Assembly (NCBI GenBank): GCA_947568835.1
Contig: OX387611.1
Location: forward strand, 3,972,001 to 4,036,000
Reading direction: 5' to 3'
Source: Protonemura montana
Lineage: Eukaryota; Arthropoda; Insecta; Plecoptera; Nemouridae
DNA length: 64,000 bases
A program made the translations under genes and the position numbers. Under the pieces are notes generated by a model. It was not told the DNA's origin. It made no database searches and saw only the letters and a program-made list of their open reading frames with translations. The first letter of the stretch is position 1. The number at the start of each line of letters is the position of its first letter. Shown piece by piece: positions 46,513 through 57,415 of the stretch.

Positions 46513-49500
46513 ATGAAGGCAATCATTTTGGTCAGCGTCGTGATCATAGGTAAGCAAATTTAAAATTATTTTAAGGTTAAAAAATGTAACTTTTTTTAGT
46601 TAAATGGAGTCTAACACTAGTGAGTCTTTTTGGAAGTGGACTGGAGGCTAGCAGCTTTTTATTTTTTACCGTTACCCCATTCCGTCCCGGCAGCATGGCG
46701 ATAGCTTCACACTACATCGCCTCTGCCTTACACTATCAAAGATCGCTTCACACTACATCGCCTCTGCCTTACTCTATCAAAGATCGCTTCACACTTCATC
46801 GCCTCTGCCTTACACTATCAAAGATCGCTTCACACTTCATCGCCTCTGCCTTACACTATCAAAGATCGCTTCACACTACATCGCCTCTGCCTTACACTAT
46901 CAAAGATCGCTTCACACAACATTGCCTCTGCCTTACACTACCAAAGATCGCTTCACACTAAATCGCCTCTGCCTTACACTATCAAAGATCGCTTCACACA
47001 ACATTGCCTCTGCCTTACACTACCAAAGATCGCTTCACACTAAATCGCCTCTGCCTTACACTATCAAAGATCGCTTCACACTACATCGCCTCTGCCTTAC
47101 ACTATCAAAGATCGCTTCACAGTACATCGCCTCTGCCTTACACTATCAAAGATCGCTTCACACTACATCGCCTCTGCCTTACACTATCATATATTGTGCA
47201 GCCCGTTGCAAGCAACAGGAATCTCTGATGTGCGGACATGCAAGGATTCATGCAAGGATCAACTGTGTCGGAGAGGTAGAATGCATTGTTCAGCTTTTCG
47301 GCTGGTATAATGCTGTCATGCTTGGTAGTTAGCTGGTTTGACATTCCAAGATGGAATCGAGAAGAGAGAGACAGGCAGTAAAAAGACCGACACGAAAGAA
47401 AGATTGTGACGATCAAAAACTCTGCCGTGACATGCAGATAGAGAATAGCAGGTTGCATTCCTACAACAAGAAAGTTTGCTAAATCTGCGATAGGGCTGTC
47501 AATAAGTCTACGTGGGAGTTGGAATTGAAGTAGATTTGGCTAGCAGAGTTTTTTGGCACCTACTGTTGTATGAGAAAATCTCAGCTGTGTTGCCAACTCA
47601 CGTACCCACCTTCACCTTTTCCCAATAAGTAAAACACAGAAACGGGATTGCAATGCAAGTTCTTGAAAGAAATTCGACAACGAAAGCGCAATGAATCAGT
47701 TTTTACAGCAACCATGTTTCAGTGGTACAAATTAGGTCTTACAAATGAGAAGAAAAACGATTTTTCGTTGGAAGGACTTAAAAATGTCTGCACTTTTTCT
47801 GTAAAACCATATGGTAAGTGAAAAAAATTCAGGTGCATTGATTTAAAAAGTTTTCAAGTGGTCTCGTCTCGACCATCTAAGCTGTGTTAGGCGATTAAGT
47901 TGACCTATTGTCACCCCTTTCCGTTAAATGAACACCAGAAATAGAACTGCGATGCAATTGGAAACACGATGCATCTGCGTTTTTATGATGCACATTTTTA
48001 ATATGGTTTACGGTTTCTTATTCCAGGGCTGACCTTCGTCGGCGCGTTTCAACCGGCTATTCCCGGGTAATTATTCCACAACCAGCTCGAAGCCGAGGCG
48101 GCAAACTTTCTCTAAATACCCGCCATGGTTTTCTCAGTAATTCCACCGAAATCCAGCATATTGTCTACCATCTAAAGATAATTCATTGACCCTGTATTGG
48201 TATTTGGTATCTTCTCTCGCGCGCTAGACTGTAGCAATGCAGGGGACAGTCCTTGTGCTGGTATCTTATCTCACAGGCTAGACTGTAGCAATGCAGGGGA
48301 CAGTCCTTGTGCTGGTATCTTCTCTCACGGGCTAGACTATAGCAATGCAGGGGACAGTCCTTCTGTTGGTATCTTCTCTCATGGGCTAGACTGTAGCAAT
48401 GCTGGGGACATTCCTTGTGCTGGTATCTTCTCTCACAGGCTAGACTGTAGCAATGCAGGGGACAGTCCTTGTGCTAGTATCTTCTCTCACCGGCTAGACT
48501 GTAGCAATGCAGGGGACAGTCCTTGTGCTGGTATCTTCTCTCATGGGCCAGACTGTAGCAATGCAGGGACAGTCCTTGTGCTGGTATCTTCTCTCACGGG
48601 CTAGACTGTAGCAATGCAGGGGACAGTCCTTGTGCTGGTATCTTCTCTCACGGGCTAGACTGTAGCGATGCAGGGGACAGTCCTTGTGCTGGTATCTTCT
48701 CTCATGGGCTAGACTGTAGCAATGCAGGGGACAGTCCTTGTGCTAGTATCTTCTCTCACCGGCTAGACTGTAGCAATGCAGGGGACAGTCCTTGTGCTGG
48801 TATCTTCTCTCACGGGCTAGACTGTAGCGATGCAGGGGACAGTCCTTGTGCTGGTATCTTCTCTCATGGGCTAGACTGTAGCAATGCAGGGGACAGTCCT
48901 TGTGCTGGTATTATCCTGAATCTAGGCTAGATTGCAGATACGAGTTTAAAACATGTCATTGGCATCGTCTAGGCTACCAATACCAGTACCCGGCCTCAAC
49001 TTCTGGCAGCCCGGGTCTAGCTGGACTGGTTGCACTGACAACAGCTGCCCGGAAGGGTTTAGTTGCTTCGCCACCGGATGCGTACCAACCGAAGAGGCAA
49101 CGCGCAGCGGCCAGCTGACCATCCCTTGGGATGTCAAGACTTCTGCAACGGGCGACAAAAAGTTTGATCTTTCTCGCTCATTTGTGAGTCACTTTGTAAT
49201 TATTGAGGTTTGAAGACGCACTGTTTTGACATCTAGCAATGTGTCACTGGTCTAATGGCGTCGGTGATTGAGTTGATGATGATGTAGTTAAACTAGCCTA
49301 GAAGGGAGGATGCTCACAGCCTACTCCTGTCGAACAATATCAAGTTGACCACTGGCTTAATGTCCCTTCCGAAGGACGGTACAACTTGAACAGCAGGATT
49401 CCTTTACAAATCCATGCTGTCGAGAGGTTGATAAGCAAGGCGAGTGAAGTTGCTGTACTAACTTTCATCCTTCCAGCCTCTCTCCCGAACAGAACTGGTC

Positions 49501-50985
49501 ATGTGTATGATGGTCACCCATCCAATACCAGACCCAGCGCAGTGTTGCTTAACTGTTTCAAACGGGGCTTGTATCTCGCCCCGGCCGTAGGATATATCCT
49601 AAATATCCCATATATCCCATGCAAATATAGCTATATACATTATTTGGCACAAATAACATCAATTCATTTAACAGTTATGTTTGTATAATTAATGAAACAA
49701 AACTAATATAACAATAGTAATTGAATATTTAAAAAAAAATGGAAATTTTGAAAAAATCATTTATTCATAATATGGTTAAGTGGGAAGAAGTTGGTTAATT
49801 AGTTAGCTATCTTATTTTGACCCCCCAGTTACTATGGGTACAACAATTGCTGTAAGTAATGTTTAAGTGGCCCTATGTAAATATTAAATACCCAATTGTT
49901 ACCTAATTAATGCCCCTATTTTTTCTGCACACAGGATGTTGTTGGGCGGTGGGGATTTCCCTAAATCACTGAAAGGAATCGACGAGCTCGTGGTCTTTTA
50001 ATGCACATCATGGTAAGCAGGCGAATCACTGGGCAGTCAGTTCGTTTTTAGCTTAAGTCAAGAGTCACAGCGCGAATATCAAACACTCGATCTACGTGTT
50101 CGACTGGGCATGTGACTCTGCCCCAGTGCAACTTTCACGTGTTCGACTGGGCATGTGACTCTGTCCCAGTGCAACTTTCACGTGTTCGACTGGGCATGTG
50201 ACTCTGCCCCAGTGCAACTTTCACGTGTTCGACTGGGCATGTGACTCTGTCCCAGTGCAACTTTCTTGTGTTCGACTGGGCATGTGACTCTAACCCAGTG
50301 CAACTTTCACATGTTCTACTGGGCATGTGACTCTGTCCCAGTGCAACATTCACGTGCTCGACTGGGCATGTGACTCTGTCCCAGTGCAACTTTCACATGT
50401 TCTACTGGCCATGTGACTCTGTCCCAGTGCAACATTCACGTGCTCGACTGGGCATGTGACTCTGTCCCAGTGCAACATTCACGTGTTCGACTGGGCATGT
50501 GACTCTGTCCCAGTGCAACTTTCACGTGTTCGACTAGGCATGCGACTCTGTCCCAGTGCAACTTTCACGTGTTCGACTGGGCATGTGACTTTGTCCCAGT
50601 GCAATTTTCACGTGTTCAACTGGGCATGTGACTCTGTCCCAGTGCAACTTTCACGTGTTCGACTGGGCATGTGACTCTGTCCCAGTGCAACTTTCACGTG
50701 TTCGACTGGGCATGTGACTCTGTCCCAGTGCAACTTTCACGTGTTCGACTGGGCATGTGACTCTGTTCCAGTGCAACTTTCACGTGTTGAAATATGTTGT
50801 TTTTTGGCTTTCTTTCCCGGTTCTGTCCAGTACGTGGCCAATGGTAATTGTCTTCTTTTTGTCCGCAGCAATGACCGGCTACCCAATCCTTGGACCTGCA
50901 GGTCATCAAGCTTCAGACACTTTCAATACCATAGCAACCAGAAGTTAAATATTTAACAGTGTACAATCTGATATACCAAAATAAA
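46513..50985 (+). CDS. Small secreted cysteine peptide, gene C
   Basis: Predicted exons are 46513-46549, 48027-48066, 48973-49183 and 50869-50874 plus 3' UTR; AATAAA is at 50980. Phases are 1, 2 and 0. The product is about 97 residues: signal MKAIILVSVVIIGLTFVGA, then LPIPVPGLNFWQPGSSW and the cysteine core CTDNSCPEGFSCFATGCVPT (C-x4-C-x5-C-x4-C). This is the most diverged member, yet it keeps all four cysteines, CPxG and GCxPTE, which supports selection on this frame. Intron 1 holds a 41-bp array, intron 2 the 54-bp array, and intron 3 a SINE and a 43-bp array. Exon 4 is nearly identical to those of A and B and again begins CAA TGA. Confidence 0.65.
46690..47192. repeat. 41-bp minisatellite in intron 1 of gene C (about 12 copies)
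   Basis: The unit has CTACATCGCCTCTGCCTTAC then ACTATCAAAGATCGCTTCACA. Variants AACATTGCC and CTAAATCGCC alternate in pairs, which suggests two-unit block duplication. Confidence 0.95.
48190..48930. repeat. 54-bp minisatellite in intron 2 of gene C (about 13-14 copies)
   Basis: Same unit as in A and B. Unit variants with CACCGGCTAGACTG, TCATGGGCTAGAC and GTAGCGATGC recur in order, so a block of about five units was duplicated. Confidence 0.95.
49205..49560 (-). mobile_element. 5S SINE copy in intron 3 of gene C
   Basis: TTTGAAGACGCACTGTTTTG through CCTTCCGAAGGACGGTACAA to AGCGCAGTGTTGCTTAACTG. Body complete, outer 5S head lost. Confidence 0.8.
50090..50795. repeat. 43-bp minisatellite in intron 3 of gene C (about 16 copies)
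   Basis: The unit has GTGTTCGACTGGGCATGTGA then CTCTGTCCCAGTGCAACTTTCAC without a break. It ends about 70 bp before exon 4. Short frames with a repeating peptide are by-products. Confidence 0.95.
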
Positions 50986-50989
50986 ACCA

Positions 50990-51508
50990 AGCCCAGTGCA
51001 CATCTTTCACTTATAAGGATCTAGATTTTATATTTTGTTTTTTTTGTTTTTTCTGGATGTCTAAATTTAAGCGGTGACGACTTTGTGCTCTCTGAGACTC
51101 ATCAGCAGCTCATACATTATTTCGATTTCGCAAGTTATTTAAACATTTTACCAAAGAGAGCAAGTTTTGATAATCTTAGCTGTGGTTACTGCATAGTGTA
51201 TTTACGTTTTTTTTTTTTTTCAATTAAGAGATAACATATTTTTGGAACTTTGATTAAAAGAATTCTTTGAGAAGTTAAGAGTGTTCCTTATCATTAAAAT
51301 ACCCCGCGCATGGCAAGCGTTTGCAATTGAAACCTGATTTTGCACAGCTACAAACTCTATTTGAACGATTTTTCTGAAAAGCGCAAGAGGTGTAAGATGA
51401 GGTTTGCAGCGAAGCAGGTTTTTTATATAAGTAGGTAACAAATTAAACCAGAGGATATTATATTCTGGAGTATGCCACAAGTTTAAACAATGTGTCACCA
51501 GTCGCTTT

Positions 51509-51557
<49 letters not shown>

Positions 51558-52356
51558 TTTGTTTTTGTCCCATGAGATGATACAAACATTATATAAGAAC
51601 GCCAAGTGAAATAAAATATCACAATAATAATTTCGTTGAAACTGCTACACTCAACTTTATAAAAACAATAATATGGCATTAAACTTTTCATTAGAGTGAC
51701 ACCACATTTTTTTCTTATCCTTAAAGATCTTAAAAGAAGGCAGTTTGTTTTGATATTTACCACCATTTATTTATTTGTCAATTTTTTTTTTTTTTAAGAG
51801 AAAACTGTAATTCGCATCTTAAACACAGGTGGCAGAAAAATTACTAAAACCATTTACCTAAACTATTTTCTATTCTGTATACTGATATATTCTATGAACG
51901 AATGCACCTTATTTTGAATTAAATTCACATGTTGTTGCCTTGCTTTCAATACCATATCCAATTATACTGTGAATACAGGCAAATGACTTAAATCATGGTT
52001 CAATTAACACGAACTCAAAATACCAGTCAAACCTCACATTGCCGAAAGAACTAAATTTAAGCACAAATTCTTAACCGATGACTAACTTTAGTGTTGGCAA
52101 GTAAAATCACCTTCCAACCACTATTTTGTGGCCCAATCGCCCTCCTGGGTTGATAACGTGTTAGCACGCTATCAAACAGGTCACCACTTTGACAGATAGC
52201 TGCCGGGCATTCCTGAGAAGCCTCCAATTATCCACAAAACAGAGACGATAACACGGCCTCGCTCCGTTTGGCTGTCAACCAAGCCGCCATGTCTACCAGG
52301 GACTCGGTCGAAGAAGCCAGGAACAAGTCAGAGGCAAAGCTACGCTTCTCTTTAAG
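50990..52356. other. Spacer between gene C and the lectin gene
   Basis: Holds a (TAA)n run (51511-51556), a tRNA-SINE body box (51300-51330, GCGCATGGCAAGCGTTTGCA) and AT-rich sequence. The last 200 bases before the lectin start are GC-richer and probably hold its promoter. Confidence 0.4.
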
Positions 52357-55178
52357 ATGTTGCCGACGCGTTTCTTTCTAGCGACCGCCATTTTAATGCT
52401 GGCCGTCGATGGTAAGTGCACGTGGCGCTCGATATTATCAAATGTCAAAGGAACATGGCTAAGCTGTACTCCTCTGTTTGGTATTACACTAGGTTAGCTT
52501 CATTATCAGCCATTAATTTTCAGACAGCCAATAGACCAGTACCACAGGGACAGCGCTAACACAGTGTGTCGAAGTGACAAGGTTAAGCGGTGGCCGGTCC
52601 TTGGTGCTGTTGGACAGGAGCAGCCAACACAGTGTGTCAAAGTGACAAGACTAAGCGGTGGCTGGTCCTTGGTGCTATTGGACAGGAGCAGCCAACACAG
52701 TGTGTCAAAGTGACAAGGCTAAGCGGTGGCCGGTCCTTGGTGCTGTTGGACAGGAGCAGCCAACACAGTGTGTCAAAGTGACAAGGTTAAGCGGTGGCCG
52801 GTCCGTGGTGCTGTTGGACAGGAGCAGCCAACACAGTGTGTCAAAGTGACAAGGTTAAGCGGTGGCCGGTCCTTGGTGCTGTTGGACAGGAGCAGCCAAC
52901 ACAGTGTGTCAAAGTGACAAGGTTAAGCGGTGGCCGGTCCTTGGTGCTGTTGGACAGGAGCAGCCAACACAGTATGTCAAAGTGACAAGGCTAAGCGGTG
53001 GCCGGTCCTTGGTGCTGTTGGACAGGAGCAGCCAACACAGTATGTCAAAGTGACAAGGCTAAGCGGTGGCCGGTCCTTGGTGCTGTTGGACAGGAACAGC
53101 CAACGCAATGTTTCACAGGGACAAGGCTAAGCTGTGGCCGGTCCTTGGTGCTGTTGGACAGGAGCAGCCAACAAAGTGTGTCAAAGTGACAAGGCTAAGC
53201 GGTGGCCGGTCCTTGGTGCTGTTGGACAGGAGCAGCCAACACAGTGTGTCAAAGTGACAAGGTTAAGCGGTGGCCGGTCCGTGGTGCTGTTGGACAGGAG
53301 CAGCCAACACAGTGTGTCAAAGTGACAAGGTTAAGCGGTGGCCGGTCCTTGGTGCTGTTGGACAGGAGCAGCCAACACAGTGTGTCAAAGTGACAAGGTT
53401 AAGCGGTGGCCGGTCCGTGGTGCTGTTGGACAGGAGCAGCCAACACAGTGTGTCAAAGTGACAAGGTTAAGCGGTGGCCGGTCCTTGGTGCTGTTGGACA
53501 GGAGCAGCCAACACAGTGTGTCAAAGTGACAAGACTAAGCGGTGGCTGGTCCTTGGTGCTATTGGACAGGAGCAGCCAACACAGTGTGTCAAAGTGACAA
53601 GGCTAAGTGGTGGCCGGTCCTTGGTGCTGTTGGACAGGAGCAGCCAACACAGTGTGTCAAAGTGACAAGGCTAAGCGGTGGCCGGTCCTTGGTGCTGTTG
53701 GACAGGAGCAGCCAACAAAGTGTGTCAAAGTGACAAGGCTAAGCGGTGGCCGGTCCTTGGTGCTGTTGGACAGGAGCAGCCAACACAGTGTGTCAAAGTG
53801 ACAAGGTTAAGCGGTGGCCGGTCCGTGGTGCTGTTGGACAGGAGCAGCCAACACAGTGTGTCAAAGTGACAAGGTTAAGCGGTGGCCGGTCCTTGGTGCT
53901 GTTGGACAGGAGCAGCCAACACAGTGTGTCAAAGTGACAAGGTTAAGCGGTGGCCGGTCCTTGGTGCTGTTGGACAGGAGCAGCCAACACAGTGTGTCAA
54001 AGTGACAAGGCTAAGCGGTGGCTGGTCCTTGGTGCTGTTGGACAGGAACAGCCAACGCAGTGTTTCACAGGGACAAGGCTAAGCTGTGGCCGGTCCTTGG
54101 TGCTGTTGGACAGGAGCAGCCAACAAAGTGTGTCAAAGTGACAAGGCTAAGCGGTGGCCGGTCCTTGGTGCTGTTGGACAGGAGCAGCCAACACAGTGTG
54201 TCAAAGTGACAAGGCCAAGCGGTGGCCGGTCCTTGGTGCTGTTGGCTGTGAACCAGGCAGGGTATGGACAGGCATTGGAATAACCAAAGGCTTTGTCTGT
54301 CTGTCACATATGCAGCCTCTTCGGTGCCTGGCATTAAAACGTACCGGAACGTGATGGGCATAGGAAGGTACAAGCTTCATACCGAGGCGCTGTTTTACTC
54401 GTCTGCTGCGGAAGAGTGCGCCAAGGAGGAAGCCCAACTTGCCGTGCCGACCTCTCAGGAGGCCGAAGAAGTGCTGAAGGATATTATGCGTGCCGCTGAT
54501 ATTAGAGCAGCATTCATCGGAGTAAACGACTTAAATCAGGAAGGAAAGATGGAAACTGTCAAAGGTGAGACACGCGGCAAGGCTCCGAGATTCACGACGA
54601 GTTTTTGTGTAGTTATCTTATTTCAAACCTATCAAATGAACTGAAAATCATTAAAAAATACATTTTATCTTTATTGTTTTAGCCTAATTGATTAAATCAA
54701 GCTTAGCGTGATGTTGCTGATATCGGGTATAAGCCTTTTTAAAGATTCTCAAAGAAATCCTATGCCATAAAGGTGCAGTTACAACTCCCTTTTTATTATT
54801 AGAAACACTAAAAACCTCTAAAAAATTGATGGCCAAACGGGGACAATTTTTGAGAGGGTACTAGTGTTCCTAATAATAAAATACCTTTCGCATAGCAAGC
54901 GTTTGCAATTTAAATCGGATTTCACGAAACTCCTTTCATTTGAGTGCGCACGGCAAATTGGCAAAACTGATTCTTCACAGAGTTTTAATTGCTTCAGGAG
55001 AGTTGTATTCCGAAGTTGGCTTCTCACGATGGATGTACGGCGAGCCAAACAACGTTAAAGACGAGGACTGCGTTTTATTCACGTGGGACGGACTTCTCTA
55101 CGACTACAATTGCAAGGAGAAACAGGCGTTCTTCTGCGAGAAGGACCGCCTGTTGCCTCACAACCCTTATTAAATAAA
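52357..55178 (+). CDS. Secreted C-type lectin (short single-domain CTLD)
   Basis: Exons are 52357-52411 (signal peptide MLPTRFFLATAILMLAVDG), 54316-54564 and 54998-55173; both introns are phase 1. The product is 159 residues with one C-type lectin domain from about residue 36. Features are YKLHTEALFYSSAAEECAKE (C53), FIGVNDL, the sugar-binding EPN motif (E117-P118-N119) typical of mannose-type ligands, and C126, C140, C148 for the two canonical disulphides. The form resembles insect haemolymph LPS-binding lectins. A usual WND triplet is replaced near YDYNC, so calcium binding may be altered. AATAAA overlaps the stop codon at 55173. Intron 1 is almost wholly a 68-bp minisatellite; intron 2 carries a tRNA-SINE scrap. 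A role in microbial recognition is inferred from the family. Confidence 0.88.
52570..54248. repeat. 68-bp minisatellite in lectin intron 1 (about 24 copies)
   Basis: The unit has GCGGTGGCCGGTCCTTGGTG, CTGTTGGACAGGAGCAGCCA and ACACAGTGTGTCAAAGTGAC. Marked variants recur at exact unit multiples: the TTTCACAGGG unit at about 53110 and 54062 (14 units apart), the adjacent AACAAAGTG units also 14 apart, and the GGTGCTATTGG unit 13 apart. Confidence 0.97.
54790..54930. repeat. tRNA-SINE remnant in lectin intron 2
   Basis: AAAATTGATGGCCAAACGGG, an inverted scrap GGGACAATTTTTGAGAG, and the GCAAGCGTTTGCAATTTAAA box match the ends and body of the 6400-6965 element. The tRNA-like head is deleted. Confidence 0.65.
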
Positions 55179-55249
55179 TATTTATAGTTTGGCAATTACT
55201 AGAAACTCGGGTGCTTTCGGGTTTTAAAGTTTTTTGTTTGAATTTAGAA

Positions 55250-55778
55250 AGGTTTTCATTTCAACTCGTCTCGACTCGACCATCTAAGCAGTGTTGCCAA
55301 CTCACGTACCTACCCCCACCCCTTCCCATCAGGAGGGTCTTTGTTCGATTCATGTCCATCTTGTCAGTTGTCAACATTTAAACCCGTCTCGACTCGACCA
55401 TCTAAGCTGTGTTGCCAACTCACGTATCTACCCCTACCCCTTCCCATCAGGAGGGTCTTTGTTCGATTCATGTCCATCTTGTCAGGTGTCAACATTTAAA
55501 CCCGTCTCGACTCGACCATCTAAGCTGTGTTGCCAACTCACGTACCTACCCCCACCCCTTCCCATCAGGAGGGTCTTTGTTCGATTCATGTCCATCTTGT
55601 CAGGTGTCAACATTTCAACCCGTCTCGACTCGACCATCTAAGCTGTGTTGCCAACTCACGTACCTACCCCCACCCCTTCCCATCAGGAGGGTCTTTGTTC
55701 GATTCATATCCATCTTGTCAGGTGTCAACATTTCAACCCGTCTCGACTCGGCCATCTAAGCTGTGTTGCCAACTAAAT
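55250..55778. repeat. 118-bp tandem repeat after the lectin gene (about 4.5 copies)
   Basis: Same unit as 43570-43960 (TGTGTTGCCAACTCACGTAC, CAGGAGGGTCTTTGTTCGAT). It starts about 75 bp after the lectin poly(A) signal. Confidence 0.95.
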
Positions 55779-56194
55779 TTCAGTGCAATGTAATAATTGA
55801 CAATCCAGCCCAATCAATCCATTCTGGCAGTTAACAGTAAATACTGACTTTAAAAAATACGTGGACCATTTTTACTATGGACTATAGACTAGCTTATGAA
55901 CGAGTGAAAATTGTTTTACTATGATATAATATAATATAATAAATAATAAATTTGTATGCTCGTTTAAACCACATAAACCGCAAAACATAAAACCATAAAT
56001 AAAACCACAATTCACACGTCAAAAAAAGTAAATAATTTGCCAAATTCTGCAAACAGCTTCTTTGAATTTCAGAATTTATTAAGTTCAGGGGTTAAATTTT
56101 AATTCCAGAGATAATGTTTAACTGTCCTCATGATACGAGTCGACCGATCGACCACTTTACGAAATTGTTGCCACTCAATGGAGTGCCATAGTGG

Positions 56195-56585
56195 CCATCT
56201 GACCGTGGGATCGAACCTAGGACCTTCCGAATGCAAGGCAGACATGGCGCTCTCACTATCAGGATACCCAGCCACCAGGATCGAACCTGGGACCTCCCGA
56301 ATGCAAGGCAGACATGGCGCTCTCAATACCAAAATAGCCGGCCACTAGGATCGAACCTGGGACCTCCCGAATGCAAGACAGATATGGCGCTCTCACTACC
56401 AGAATAGCCGGCCACCAGGATAGAACCTGGGACCTCCCGAATGCAAGGCAGACATGGCGCTCTCACTACCAGGATAGCCGGCCGCCAGGATCGAACCTGG
56501 GACCTCCCGAATGCAAGGCAGACATGGCGCTCTCACTACCAGGATAGCCGGCCACCAGGATCGAACCTGGGACCTCCTGAATGAA
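56195..56585 (-). repeat. 70-bp tRNA-Ala-like tandem array (about 5.5 copies)
   Basis: On the minus strand each unit holds GGTAGTGAGAGCGCCATGTC, TGCCTTGCATTCGGGAGG and CAGGTTCGATCCTGG. A- and B-box-like motifs, T33 and a TGC anticodon sit in a cloverleaf with CCGGCTA/TGGCCGG ends, so the unit derives from tRNA-Ala(TGC). Units abut with no spacer. Confidence 0.8.
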
Positions 56586-57415
56586 TTCTTTTTATCAATT
56601 CCACGGGTTATAATTGTTGTTGTTGATGATAATCGTTAGTTTTGGGCGACTTCAATTTTATCTGACAAAAAATATCAGTACAGCTGTGAGGATAGATACG
56701 TCATAGTCGATTCACCTGTCAATCATAAAGTGTCAGATAAGAAATCTGGCAAAACATAAGAAGCACGATCTCACTCGGAGAAGTCAGAGCCTTGTGGCAG
56801 CAGCCAGGCAAACATGGCCGAGGTTGAGACGAGTTTATTCAAATATTCACAGTCAAAGTTATTTCGGTTTCGGTCACACAATCACACCTTAACGTCACGT
56901 GACTGTATTTTGTGAAATATGTACATCGACACAGCCTCGTGGAACTGCCACAGTTGTAAAACAAATTTTCAAATTTTCTAACAACTCTCTTGCAGTATTT
57001 TGAAACACTTTTCATAGCAGTGATGACTGATATTATCTGAGAAGTATTTTCTGCTTTGAAATTTTATATTTCAAAACTTGTTTTATATTTTACTGGAGTG
57101 GAAAGAAATAACAATAGTCGGTGTACGGAACTCGTGTGCGTCAACAAAATGAAAACACTTTAAATTAACAGTTGCCAAGAGCAACGGGCCGTTAACGAGT
57201 CTCGTCTTCAGCGCTCAGCGACAATCTTAACAGGTAAGAACATCCTCGATTTTAGTTCCTACGATTAACACCCACGACGAATTTTATCTTAAATGTAAGC
57301 AATTATGTCACTGATCTCTCTGTATTTTTTTAATTAAATAATGACTGTCTAAATATCAATGTATTGATCAAAATCGACAATAAACTTACTATTACTATTA
57401 CCATTACCCGATTAT
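56586..57415. other. Intergenic stretch, nothing recognised
   Basis: Moderately AT-rich. A splice-like sequence at 57220-57240 (AACAGGTAAGAAC) could be a noncoding exon end, but nothing supports it further. Confidence 0.3.

Noticed and set aside
51220-51498. Minus-strand frame with LINE-like YNILWFNLLPTYIKNLL
   Set aside because: Too short and mixed with a tRNA-SINE box; could be a LINE remnant but I cannot support limits.
52590-54354. Serial 63-66-codon frames (MAGPWCCWTGAAN...)
   Set aside because: One frame per 68-bp unit with shifting phase; by-product of the intron array.
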